A DNA stretch of 47,767 nt from Flavobacteriales bacterium (GTDB taxonomy: Bacteria > Bacteroidota > Bacteroidia > UBA10329): positions 1 to 47,767 of the forward strand of contig JAIOYP010000029.1 of NCBI GenBank assembly GCA_021741155.1. The letters run 5' to 3'. The position numbers were made by a program, and so were the translations under genes. This document shows, one piece after another, positions 16,979-25,749 of this stretch. Within the stretch, counting starts at the first letter, position 1. Every line of letters starts with the position of its first letter. The notes under the pieces are model-generated. The model was not told where the DNA came from, did no database searches, and saw nothing but the letters and a program-made list of their open reading frames with translations.

Positions 16979-18952
16979 TTATTTTAGCAAAATGAGTTTT
17001 TCCATATGCACATAAGCCTCCGCCCGAAAGACCAGAAAGTAATTTCCGGCAGGCCAGTTGGCCTCAATCGAGAGCGTTCTTTCTCCATTCACCTTCTGCT
17101 CATGCACAGACTGGCCTAAGAGGTTACGTATTTCCAATACGCCCTGCACGCCACGTTCTTTAAAGGCGATGGTAAAGTTGTTTTTGCTCGGATTGGGAAA
17201 TACGCGGAAGACCGAAGCCTCTTCCTCCTCCACCCCAAAGAAAACTGTTCCGGCATTGATGATGGCGGTATCCGAACCACAAGCGTTAGTGACAACTAAC
17301 CGTACTTGGTGCACTTGATTATCGGCAAAATAATGAGCAGGTGGAAATCTGTCCGTGGATGAAGTGCCATCTCCAAAGTCCCAGAGATAGGAGTCGCCCT
17401 CGGTAATGGACGAAAAGAAGAATTGGTTGATTTCGGGCTGAAACAAATGCATTTGCGCCACAGGCGGACAACAATCGAGGTTGTCAAAATTGGCATCAAA
17501 CTTAGCTTGCACGTAATCCTTCACTAGAAAAAGCTTGTTTACCGAATCGTAAGGGTCGTTCGACACCGTATCACGCGCCCACAGCGCGCCATAGTGAAAT
17601 GTCTTTTGCGACCCTATAGGAAAATCGAACGGTCCAACCGATAGCATGAACCTCCTATCAAACGGAACATTGCCCGCAGTCTGTTCGGTCCAGAGCGGAA
17701 CGGGATTTCCTCCAGTACCGAAACCGTATGGGTCTGAGTCGCCAGGAAACATAAAGGCCGCAGGCGTTCCCGTGTCGCATCCACCGCTCGGATGTCCGTT
17801 TGCCCCGTAGCACATGGGTGCGCCATCCTTCCAAATGCCACGCATATAGTTGTAGTAGTCGTCTCCATTGTTAGGATCTTGAGTGGCGGGGTTTCCCTGC
17901 CCCGCATTATTGTGATAAAGAAAGCGCGACATCATTACTTGCTCGCCCCATTCGTCTATTTCTCCATCACGATCATTATCTACGCCATCGTTTTCAACTG
18001 CCCGTGGCCCCTGAAGCACACCAATGCCCGCTGCAGGAGGATGTGCTCCGTATTGTTGAGGCCCTCCCGTGCCGTCAACTTCAAAACCATTGTAAACATA
18101 GCCTAGGTTGCGCATCACTTCGCATCCTACATAATCATCTTGCGCATAGCCGAGGTCGGGATCAGCCCATACCGCCATATAGGTCTCATGGTAGTTGTAC
18201 TGACCTTTATTTGTTGCTGAAACACGATAAAAAGTCTGGTCGTTAAGTACATCACACGTAGCATAAGCATATGACATCCAGTGCAACTCAACTCCTAGCG
18301 AATCTGCGCCTGATTCGGTGTGCGTATCACCTACATCATTCTCAATCCACCACAAACACTGGTCGCCCAAAAGGTGTAAAGCTCTATCCGTAGGCCCATC
18401 GAAGACAAAGGCAGGGTAATCTCCTGTTGTTGCATCGTATATCCCGTCCGCGTTAACGTCTACAAATGGAGCATTGGCATGTGTGGCGCTGTGCGGATTG
18501 CCTGTTGCTGGCCATTCCATAATATCGTCAGGTATTACATATCCAACTTCGTTGAAACGATGCCTAAATTCATCCACCCCCCAGCGATTGAGCTTATAAA
18601 TTCGGTCATTCTCAATGCACACATCAGCCGAAACGGTGCCGTCTGCCGATATGGGCCCCGGCCAAAAGTCCATTCCTGATTGTCTGAACTGCATGGCAGC
18701 CACGTGAATTTGTTCTGCTTCGTCTTTACCTCCTATCCAAAGCGCATTAGAGAAAAAAGAATGAACACCACTGCCTTGGGGCACCTCGTAAGATGGATTA
18801 CTTTGAAGGTCAGTCCAGTTGCCGCCACCCACATTCATCCGTGCCCGTACATTGTTCACATCCAGATAGGCATGACCGAGCGGTTCCGGGCATTGGGAAT
18901 ATCCCTGCAAGGAGAAAAGGATGGCTGCTAAAAGAATAGTTGAATTTTTCAT
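16979..18952 (-). CDS. Large secreted protein with PKD domain and T9SS type A sorting domain
   Basis: 657 residues. A signal peptide (MKNSTILLAAILFSLQGYS, then QCPE) precedes a long region with Asp/Asn/Gly-rich calcium-loop-like stretches (VDVNADGIYDATTGDYP; DGVDNDRDGEIDEWGE). A PKD domain lies at about 505-572, with the diagnostic YLWDFGDGTSS and VRLVVTNACGSD. The C-terminal T9SS type A domain at 581-657 starts VFRVFPNPSKNNFTIAF and ends EKLILLK. The protein is exported through T9SS, whose PorZ is encoded next door. No enzymatic domain is recognised; an adhesin or matrix role is possible. Confidence 0.87.
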   Translation of the reverse strand: MKNSTILLAAILFSLQGYSQCPEPLGHAYLDVNNVRARMNVGGGNWTDLQSNPSYEVPQGSGVHSFFSNALWIGGKDEAEQIHVAAMQFRQSGMDFWPGPISADGTVSADVCIENDRIYKLNRWGVDEFRHRFNEVGYVIPDDIMEWPATGNPHSATHANAPFVDVNADGIYDATTGDYPAFVFDGPTDRALHLLGDQCLWWIENDVGDTHTESGADSLGVELHWMSYAYATCDVLNDQTFYRVSATNKGQYNYHETYMAVWADPDLGYAQDDYVGCEVMRNLGYVYNGFEVDGTGGPQQYGAHPPAAGIGVLQGPRAVENDGVDNDRDGEIDEWGEQVMMSRFLYHNNAGQGNPATQDPNNGDDYYNYMRGIWKDGAPMCYGANGHPSGGCDTGTPAAFMFPGDSDPYGFGTGGNPVPLWTEQTAGNVPFDRRFMLSVGPFDFPIGSQKTFHYGALWARDTVSNDPYDSVNKLFLVKDYVQAKFDANFDNLDCCPPVAQMHLFQPEINQFFFSSITEGDSYLWDFGDGTSSTDRFPPAHYFADNQVHQVRLVVTNACGSDTAIINAGTVFFGVEEEEASVFRVFPNPSKNNFTIAFKERGVQGVLEIRNLLGQSVHEQKVNGERTLSIEANWPAGNYFLVFRAEAYVHMEKLILLK

Positions 18953-19264
18953 GATGATATGGCTTTGAACCCAAAGTTTGGGATTCTCCCGACCATCAAC
19001 AAGGCTTTCTCAACCATCTTGTGTCCATTAATTACAGGTCTAAGGGCCTTGCCAAATAATCGCCATTAATTACCTCCCCAACGCATGCAACCGTGCTGGG
19101 CCGTAGAGGGATGAGATTACGTTTCTAAGGACTTTTGTTGCAGACATGGCCAATCCGTCTCCCACGGCCTTTCACCTTGAGGAACGAAAGGTCTCTTAAC
19201 TGGACACCGATGCTTTCGGAGTTCTTTCCTTCGTCAGGAAAACAAACGAGATAAAGGATTTCCT
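18953..19264. other. 312-bp intergenic region between rnr and the PKD/T9SS gene
   Basis: I see no gene here on either strand. It contains a palindrome CCCAAA-G-TTTGGG at 18970-18982, 18 bp before the ATG of the downstream minus-strand gene, and a direct repeat CCATTAATTAC at 19025-19035 and 19063-19073 (38 bp apart, near four DNA turns). Either could be an operator. The GC-richer middle part (19080-19230) has several short open stretches but none is convincing, and I cannot match it to a known RNA. Confidence 0.4.
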
Positions 19265-21472
19265 CTATTCCGGCCAGCCTGTCACCGCAAGGTCGATTTG
19301 GCGTTTCTCAAGAGATACGTTCATCACCTTCACCATCACGGCATCGCCCAAAGTGTAGGAGTTTCCTGTGGTGGAACCGATGACCGACATCGAATCCTCC
19401 TCATAGTCATAGAAGTCGTCTGGTAGATCCTTCAGGCGGATCATACCCTCGCACTTGTTCTCCTTTATCTCCACAAAGATGCCCCATTCGGTAACGCCCG
19501 AAATGAGCCCCTCGAACTCTTCGCCAATATGGTCTTGTAAGTATTTGGCCTGCATGTATTTGGTGCTGGCACGTTCGGCATCGGATGCTTTCTTCTCCAT
19601 CTCCGAACTGTGGATGCAGAGGTCTTCGTAGTCCTGCTTGAAGGCGGACTTGCCTCCATCCAAGTAGCGTTGAAGCAATCGGTGCACCATCACATCCGGG
19701 TATCTTCTGATGGGCGAAGTGAAATGGGTGTAGTAATCGAAGCCAAGACCGAAATGGCCGATGTTGTCTGTGCTGTACTCGGCCTTTGCCATGCAGCGGA
19801 TGGCCATGGTGCTAAGCATGTTTTCTTCTCCTTTTCCTTTGATGTCGGCCAAAAGCTTATTGAGCGATGCGGTAAGAATTCTGCGCGGACCCAACTCTAC
19901 CTTGTAATCCAACTGGGCGGCAATGGTCACTAGTGTTTCCAGCCGTTCTTGAACGGGATTGTCGTGGATACGATAAACGAAGGTCTTGGCCGTTCCCTGC
20001 TTAGGCCGGCCAATGAAGGTGGCAACCTGGCGGTTTGCCAGCAGCATGAACTCTTCGATGAGCTTGTTGCTGTCCTTGTACTGTTTCAGGTAAACCTCAA
20101 TCGGGTTTCCTTCATCATCCAAGCGGAATTTGACTTCCTCCTTCTCAAAGGCAATGGCTCCATTTTCAAAGCGCTTGGCGCGAAGATGTTTGGCGAGTTC
20201 GTGCATGGTAAGCACCTCGTCCTTCAATGGGCCTTCGCCTCCTTCAATCAGCTTCTGGGCATCATCATACGTAAAGCGTTGGTCTGAATTGATGACGCAC
20301 CGACCGAACCATTCGTTGATGATGTTGGCCTTGTCGTCCATTTCAAACACGGCCGAAAAGACAAGCTTTTCCTCATTCGGACGGAGCGAGCAGACCTTAT
20401 TGGACAGCTTTTCGGGAAGCATGGGAATGACGCGGTCGACCAAGTAAACCGATGTGGCGCGGCTGATGGCCTCCTCATCAAGCGCGGAACCAGGCTGCAC
20501 GTAATGCGACACATCTGCAATGTGAACGCCTATCTCCCAGTTGCCATTCTTGAGCTTCTGTATGGAAAGGGCATCATCAAAATCCTTGGCGTCATCGGGG
20601 TCGATGGTGAAGGTGGTAATGTTGCGGAAGTCGCGCCTTTTGGCGATCTCTTCGCTGGATATCTCATCGGGAATGCGCTCGGCATCCTTCTCCACATTCA
20701 CGGGGAAATGAAGAGGGAAATCGAACTCGGCAAGAATGGAATGCATCTCGGTTTCCATTTCTCCTGGACGACCGAGAACGGTGATAACATGCGCAATCGG
20801 ATTCTTGGCGCGGTCGGGCCATTCGGTCATTTTTACAATGACCTTATCGCCATCCTTGGCGCGGAGCATTTCGCCCAACGGGATGAAGAAATCGACCGGC
20901 ATTTTCTGATTGTCGGGCACAACGAATGCAACCTTGCTTGTAGTGTTAATGCTGAGGGTGCCGACAAAGGTTTCTCTTGCGCGCTCAACAATTTCGACTA
21001 TTTCGCCTTCAATGCGGTTGCCGTGGTCTGTTCCGTAGGCATGCACTTTGACGATATCGCCCGGTAGTGCCTGTCGCACCTTGCGCGGTGAGATGTAAAT
21101 GTCGCGCTCGTAGCCTTCTACGGTAACGTAGGCTGCTCCGGTGCTTGTCATATCCACCTTTCCGATGAGTTTCGGTGGTGGCGCATGCTTCAATCGGTAT
21201 TTTCCTCTTTCAATCTCACGAAGTAGACCATCATTCTTCATGCGATTGAGGCTCTGCCCCAAATCGTTACGTTCTTGAAGGTCTGTGATGCCAAGACGCT
21301 TGGCTATTTGTTTGTAATTGAGTGCCCGGTCGGGACTTTTACGCATGGTTTCCAAAATAGGCTCTTGGAATGTTGCTATGGATGGGCCGCGTTTTTTGCT
21401 CTTTCCCTGCCTACCGGCAGGCAGGCCTTGTTTCTTCTTTTTCAAATACTTGTAATCATTAATAGGCGGCAA
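19265..21472 (-). CDS. rnr: Ribonuclease R (3'-5' exoribonuclease), with a palindromic insert in its N-terminus
   Basis: 735 residues. In order: a Lys-rich N-terminus, a helix-turn-helix (LNYKQIAKRLGITDLQERNDL, in two parts: LNYKQIAKRLG and ITDLQERNDL), two cold-shock domains, and the RNB catalytic domain with TIDPDDAKDFDDALSI holding the metal-binding Asp cluster. The core ends in FTSPIRRYPDVMVHRLL, and a C-terminal S1 domain follows (GLISGVTEWGIFVEI). The enzyme degrades structured RNA. Start choice is uncertain: no ATG precedes the HTH, so a TTG at 21472 or 21445 is used. Residues LPAGRQG at about 17-23 come from a GC-rich palindrome inserted in frame. Confidence 0.93.
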   Translation of the reverse strand: MPPINDYKYLKKKKQGLPAGRQGKSKKRGPSIATFQEPILETMRKSPDRALNYKQIAKRLGITDLQERNDLGQSLNRMKNDGLLREIERGKYRLKHAPPPKLIGKVDMTSTGAAYVTVEGYERDIYISPRKVRQALPGDIVKVHAYGTDHGNRIEGEIVEIVERARETFVGTLSINTTSKVAFVVPDNQKMPVDFFIPLGEMLRAKDGDKVIVKMTEWPDRAKNPIAHVITVLGRPGEMETEMHSILAEFDFPLHFPVNVEKDAERIPDEISSEEIAKRRDFRNITTFTIDPDDAKDFDDALSIQKLKNGNWEIGVHIADVSHYVQPGSALDEEAISRATSVYLVDRVIPMLPEKLSNKVCSLRPNEEKLVFSAVFEMDDKANIINEWFGRCVINSDQRFTYDDAQKLIEGGEGPLKDEVLTMHELAKHLRAKRFENGAIAFEKEEVKFRLDDEGNPIEVYLKQYKDSNKLIEEFMLLANRQVATFIGRPKQGTAKTFVYRIHDNPVQERLETLVTIAAQLDYKVELGPRRILTASLNKLLADIKGKGEENMLSTMAIRCMAKAEYSTDNIGHFGLGFDYYTHFTSPIRRYPDVMVHRLLQRYLDGGKSAFKQDYEDLCIHSSEMEKKASDAERASTKYMQAKYLQDHIGEEFEGLISGVTEWGIFVEIKENKCEGMIRLKDLPDDFYDYEEDSMSVIGSTTGNSYTLGDAVMVKVMNVSLEKRQIDLAVTGWPE
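21406..21425. repeat. GC-rich palindrome inserted in rnr
   Basis: CCTGCCTACCGGCAGGCAGG is a near-perfect 20-bp palindrome (one mismatched pair) inside the Lys-rich N-terminal codons of rnr. It encodes LPAGRQ-type residues that do not fit the flanking KKKKQG and KSKKRG. From general knowledge, CCTGCCTGCCGGCAGG-type palindromes are dispersed elements in many Bacteroidota genomes. The reading frame is kept. Confidence 0.75.
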
Positions 21473-21629
21473 GGTACGGATTCTGAGCTAAGCGCTTTGC
21501 GGTGCGCGCTTTAAGGCATTGGGATTTAGCCATTTGGTAATATGTAGGCGGGGAAACGGAAATGAAGTTTAGGTGATGGTCGGGTAGTTGCAAGCCTGCA
21601 ACGGAAGGGAGAAGTTGCGGAAATGGCGT

Positions 21630-21965
21630 TTACACCGAATGATATGGGAGTTACATTAGCGGATAAGGGTGTTACAGTAACAGATATGGCATTTACATTG
21701 GATAACACGCGAGTTACAGCGAATGAAATGCCGCTTACAGTGGATAAAATGGAAGTTACATGAGCGGATACGCGTGTTGCAGTAACGGATATGGCATTTA
21801 CATTGGATAACACGCGAGTTACAGTGAATGAAATGCTGCTTACAGTGGATGAAATGGAAGTTACATGAGCGGATGCGCGAGTTGCAGTTAAGAATGTGGT
21901 GTTTACAGTGGATGACATGGGAGTTACAGCGAATAAAATGGGAATTACATTGAATGCGATGTGTC
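21630..21965. repeat. 21-bp tandem repeat array, 16 units, no indels
   Basis: TTAC (14 times) or TTGC (twice) occurs at exactly 21-bp steps from 21630 to 21945. The consensus is TTACAGTGAATGAAATGG followed by NAG. Units 3-7 (21672-21776) and 8-12 (21777-21881) are a 105-bp duplication with 7 differences. The 5-unit order also extends to units 1-2. Both strands show heptad-periodic translations: on the plus strand MAFTLDN-type units from an ATG at 21623 with in-frame TGA at 21761 and 21866, and on the minus strand VTSISST-type units in a 156-codon open frame without an ATG. It lies between the divergent rnr and M90-peptidase genes. I regard it as non-coding but cannot exclude a product. Confidence 0.9.
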
Positions 21966-22065
21966 TCTCAGCAAATGCAACGAAGGGTCTGTTCAACGAA
22001 CTGTGTCAGCTGCGTTGAGATGAGAACGTAAGTTGTGCATATGGAATGGCGTTGTTAAGTTAGTG

Positions 22066-22082
22066 GCAGCATAAAATGCTGC
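22066..22082. other. Short perfect hairpin upstream of the M90-type peptidase gene
   Basis: GCAGCAT (22066-22072) and ATGCTGC (22076-22082) form a perfect 7-bp stem with an AAA loop, 33 bp upstream of the ATG at 22116. No T-run follows. It may lie in the 5' leader or be an operator. The remaining sequence between the 21-bp array and this gene (21966-22065) shows nothing I can name. Confidence 0.35.
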
Positions 22083-22115
22083 AATGCCTAGCGTACGAGG
22101 GCTTCGGAATGCTGA

Positions 22116-23492
22116 ATGAGACGCGAACAACACATTGATTTTGAGGATTCTGGGCCGTTGGACATGGCTCGGGATTTCTTCTTTAACCGTGTGAAGTGGC
22201 GCACGCGAATCTCTCGGTCGGAGTTTGAGAATTACAACTTGTTGCTGGCCAAGCATTCTGCATTCTATCGGGGGCTATCGCCCGATATGAAGGCTAAGAC
22301 CATGCATCGTGTTGTGGCCTTTGCTGGCAACAAGAAATTTGTTGGGCATGGCTTAGATGTAACCATGGAAATGAAGTTGATTGTGGCGTTTGCAGCTGTG
22401 AAGCTCACTTTTGGATTTGAGGGTTATCTCATTCCTATTCTGCACACGATACATATTGCATCGGGGGCGTTCTATACGCCAATGATAAAGGAGCAGACGG
22501 TTGGATTGACATCGGAAAATGGCAATATGTATCTTGCTTGGGACAGGGTTGTATCGGGCATAGAAAATGAGGACGATGGATTGCATTTGGCGGTACATGA
22601 AATGGCGCATGCGCTTAAGATTGATACTGTTGTGGGTTCTCCCACGAAGGAGCGATTTGCGTTTTACCTAAATACCTGGCTGAAGGAAGCGGAGCTTAGA
22701 AAAGCGGCTGCCGATACGGGCTTTATTCGTGCTTATGGCAGAACCAATATGCACGAGTTTTTTGCGGTTTGCATGGAGAATTTTGTGGAACGACCTGAGG
22801 CGTTTTACCAGCACGAACCGATGTTGTTTGCCCACACCTGCTATCTGCTCAACCAATATCCATTGGAGCCTAAAGGACGAGAGCTTACCCCCAGAGCCGT
22901 GTCTTTGCTGATGAGACAAACGGGGGCCAAGTTTCCAAAAGCATCTGCGAAGGATTATACGCACCATTCATGGCACTGGAGCCTTACCATGCTGTTGGCG
23001 TCTATCTTCGTATCGCCAGGTTTTATTGGCGGACTTACATGGAATGCTTCCTTACCGATTGATGGCTGGCTGTACTATTTCCTTTTTTGTGTGATTGCTG
23101 CTGCGGTGTTTTACCGTCCGGTGGTAATCTATAATGTCTTAGGCATGGACAAATACATTGCGTTTGTATTGATAGGAGGCGGCCCCATGCTTTACTCTGG
23201 GGCATTGGTAGTAGATGCGGTTTTGCCGCTGTACCAATGGGAAGAATCGAGCAGGGTGATAGCTGCCGCACCCAACTTGCATCTGGATAGAACGGTGGTG
23301 ACACTTGAAGGGGGAGATTTAACAACATGGGAAGAAACCACCTATCTGCCTATTGGCTTTATGCAGCAGTACCGCAAAAATGCTGACGTGTCTGTTCATG
23401 CCACATTTGGCAAGGGCATCATGGGAATAACACGAATAAAAGATTCTTGGTATGAGTTTGGAGATGGCCACGTAGCTGAGAGCTCTAATTAG
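22116..23492 (+). CDS. MtfA-like (M90) zinc peptidase domain fused to a C-terminal membrane domain
   Basis: 458 residues from ATG. The first about 270 residues match the MtfA/M90 family: FFFNRVKWRTRISRSEFENY at the start, the zinc motif HEMAH at 161-165 within HLAVHEMAHALKID, and NMHEFFAVCMENFVERPEAF with a likely third ligand Glu near 214. E. coli MtfA, a cytosolic peptidase that responds to the glucose regulator Mlc, is about 265 residues. Here a second part of about 180 residues adds hydrophobic segments (MLLASIFVSPGFIGGL; WLYYFLFCVIAAAVFY; YIAFVLIGGGPMLYSGALVV) and a soluble tail. The extension and the array directly upstream are the odd features. Confidence 0.8.
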   Translation: MRREQHIDFEDSGPLDMARDFFFNRVKWRTRISRSEFENYNLLLAKHSAFYRGLSPDMKAKTMHRVVAFAGNKKFVGHGLDVTMEMKLIVAFAAVKLTFGFEGYLIPILHTIHIASGAFYTPMIKEQTVGLTSENGNMYLAWDRVVSGIENEDDGLHLAVHEMAHALKIDTVVGSPTKERFAFYLNTWLKEAELRKAAADTGFIRAYGRTNMHEFFAVCMENFVERPEAFYQHEPMLFAHTCYLLNQYPLEPKGRELTPRAVSLLMRQTGAKFPKASAKDYTHHSWHWSLTMLLASIFVSPGFIGGLTWNASLPIDGWLYYFLFCVIAAAVFYRPVVIYNVLGMDKYIAFVLIGGGPMLYSGALVVDAVLPLYQWEESSRVIAAAPNLHLDRTVVTLEGGDLTTWEETTYLPIGFMQQYRKNADVSVHATFGKGIMGITRIKDSWYEFGDGHVAESSN

Positions 23493-23640
23493 CAAGAGTG
23501 TTGTGAGGGATTGGCATTATTCAATCCTAATAAAACGTTTGTTTACATTCTTTCGTCTGCAATAATGACTGCGGATGGTTTTGGAACTAGGAATTACCTA
23601 GAACCGTAGTTGGGCAGAAACGCCATTGGCCGCAAAACAC

Positions 23641-25674
23641 TTATCTGTTTAACCTTGGACCTGGGCCAATACCCGGTGAATTAAATCCTCGAAGCTCTTT
23701 TCGAAACTGCTCGTGGTTAATTTTTGGCTTGGAGTACGTGAGAATAAGCGACATCTCTCCTGCAATTTCGTTCATATCTGAACATGCTTTTTCAAATTCC
23801 TTGGCGGTTATTTCATCTGTTTTTGTTACGTAACTATACCTCAATTCAATCTCGTTACCTTTTATTGGAATGATGATGGATTCATAAGTAAAGCCTGCAT
23901 TATCGAATCGTGTTTTTGAGAAATCGACAGCCAACTTCTCTGGGAGATTTAAGATGGTGGTTTGAGAAAATTTGGTTGGGTGATGCACATAAACGGGATG
24001 TTTTTTCTTTTCGCATTCCGACTGGCCTATGTAATCGTACAAATCTGATGGTTCGTAACGAAATTGAGTAGCGGTATAGTTAGCATCCTCTAAGCTCTTC
24101 CAATTATCTGTAATGAAATATGTTTCTACCGTGGTAAAAATGTTGTTTTCTTCATCGTCTTTAATGTCAATTAATTGGTCTTTCTGAATGCTTGGAAACA
24201 AACGGCCGTAGCGTTTCCGAAGCTCATCAGACAGGTCTTTTCTGGACATATATTCTAAGGCGCCTCGCATCTTATCGGCTACAATCCCGAAATACTTGGT
24301 TTCTACAGTTAGGAAACAAGGCTTTTCAAAATCGGCAAACGTAAACTCTTCATTCACCTCAACGCGAGAAACCGTGTCAACCACATTCATTTTAACCAAG
24401 CCAACGCTTGTGTCTCCTACAACCAATGCTAGACCATAGTCTGGAATGCATACTTCTTTGAACGTGCCTCCTTGCAGCGAAATGGTTGGGTCTATCCAAT
24501 ACTCGACATCATCCAATCTGAAGTGGGCTATGCAATGATTAAATACTTGCGCAGATGGCAGCATATTACTTACACCCCTTACCAACGAAGTATTAACCAA
24601 CGCAGGGTAAGCTTGGTTTACTCCCAAACCTTTAAGAAGGGTAGAAAGTAGTAGCGACTTATCCTTGCAATCTCCAAAACGCTGCGAAATGACTTTTGAT
24701 GGAAGAAACGGTTTAATGCTGCCGATGCCGTCTTCTAAGGCCATATATCTAATATCGTCTTGAACGTAATTGACAGCAGCATCTATTTGCTGTTGGAGGG
24801 TTTTGTGGTTTTGCTGAATATCTGCCACCAACTCATTTACTATTGCAGATGTATCTAGCTCAAACACACCTGTTGCCCATGTATCTACATCTTCCCAAGA
24901 AGTAAATCCGCTAAAACTGTAATACGGATACGGAATTAACCAAGGCGGCATAGAGTCTTCGAAATCTGTTGCCTCCAAATTCTGTCTACGGAGTTGAATG
25001 ACATGGAATCCGTCTTCATCAAACTCCTCCACAGACACTTCGTCACAATTGCTACACCTCGTGTTGTACTGTGTGCCTTTGTCATGCACAATTCTGATAG
25101 AAAGTAAGTCTATGGGATTGGCGTTTACTAAGGGCAGAAAGTCGAATGGTTTATTGTCGAAAATTGGGTTTTCGCCAATAATAGAGTAGGCATATTCAAG
25201 CACATCTCCCTTTCGGATATCTTCCAAAATCTCGTGGGCTGTAACTCTTCCGAGGTACATGCTTTGGTTTAGTCCTGCTTCGTTTCGCAAGAATTCGAAG
25301 GTTAGGTCGCCAGTACGGTCAATCTTCTTTCCATTACGCCATACGTTTAAGTAATGAAATTCGACACGCATGTAGGCGGTATCGTATGGAATGGAGACAT
25401 CTGAAACCCGTTGTACGCCTGCATTGGTCAGGACTTCGAATGCAACGTGGGTAAACGTTGTATTCTCTACCAAATTCATTTGTTCGTCTACCAGTTTGCT
25501 GTAGTAACCTCCAATTACATCATACTTAGATATACCCGAAGACTCTGGTATGGCTACCGGATGAACCCAAGACGGAACATCTTTCAACTCAAACTGGTTA
25601 GCAACCGACACGATTGAGAAGGTGAGAAACAGAAGAAGCGTGGAGAGATTTCGGATTGATTTGGCTAGCAACAT
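23641..25674 (-). CDS. Secreted DUF3857 / transglutaminase-like protein
   Basis: 677 residues. A signal peptide (SIRNLSTLLLFLTFSIVSVA, then NQF) leads into a DUF3857 beta domain. A transglutaminase-like core follows, with RFGDCKDKSLLLSTLLKGLG holding the nucleophile Cys at about 334. A later FNHCIAHFRLDDVEYWIDPT carries the candidate His and Asp of the triad. A DUF3858-like C-terminus follows. The domain set is widespread in Bacteroidota and its substrate is generally unknown; a periplasmic or surface peptide-modifying or scaffold role is likely. It lies 75 bp downstream of purF on the same strand. Confidence 0.85.
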   Translation of the reverse strand: MLLAKSIRNLSTLLLFLTFSIVSVANQFELKDVPSWVHPVAIPESSGISKYDVIGGYYSKLVDEQMNLVENTTFTHVAFEVLTNAGVQRVSDVSIPYDTAYMRVEFHYLNVWRNGKKIDRTGDLTFEFLRNEAGLNQSMYLGRVTAHEILEDIRKGDVLEYAYSIIGENPIFDNKPFDFLPLVNANPIDLLSIRIVHDKGTQYNTRCSNCDEVSVEEFDEDGFHVIQLRRQNLEATDFEDSMPPWLIPYPYYSFSGFTSWEDVDTWATGVFELDTSAIVNELVADIQQNHKTLQQQIDAAVNYVQDDIRYMALEDGIGSIKPFLPSKVISQRFGDCKDKSLLLSTLLKGLGVNQAYPALVNTSLVRGVSNMLPSAQVFNHCIAHFRLDDVEYWIDPTISLQGGTFKEVCIPDYGLALVVGDTSVGLVKMNVVDTVSRVEVNEEFTFADFEKPCFLTVETKYFGIVADKMRGALEYMSRKDLSDELRKRYGRLFPSIQKDQLIDIKDDEENNIFTTVETYFITDNWKSLEDANYTATQFRYEPSDLYDYIGQSECEKKKHPVYVHHPTKFSQTTILNLPEKLAVDFSKTRFDNAGFTYESIIIPIKGNEIELRYSYVTKTDEITAKEFEKACSDMNEIAGEMSLILTYSKPKINHEQFRKELRGFNSPGIGPGPRLNR

Positions 25675-25749
25675 GGTGTTGCAAAATACAATAAACCAAC
25701 TGCCACGTCAAGCCTAGCCGTAAATTGTAGCGGCAGTGTGTGGTACATT

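Noticed and set aside
19949..21067. Long plus-strand open frames opposite rnr
   Set aside because: They are antisense shadows of rnr codons; no signal peptide, start or conserved motif.
21623..21763. Plus-strand ATG frame giving MAFTPND-type heptads
   Set aside because: Interrupted by TGA at 21761 and again at 21866; no family or homologue recognised. Possible relic at most.
21630..21965. CRISPR array or plasmid-type iterons
   Set aside because: Repeats are directly adjacent with no spacers and no cas genes, so not CRISPR. 21-bp spacing resembles iterons, but no Rep gene or DnaA-box cluster is nearby.
21526..21996. 156-codon minus-strand open frame with VTSISST-like heptads
   Set aside because: It has only a TTG start, no leader, and its heptads are a direct result of the 21-bp DNA period, because the plus strand of the same DNA is heptad-like too. 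Composition is unlike the neighbouring genes. Kept as a repeat, not a CDS.
23508..23528. Terminator between the M90-type peptidase gene and the DUF3857 gene
   Set aside because: GGATTG/CAATCC is only a 6-bp stem with an 8-base loop and no T-run; too weak to annotate.
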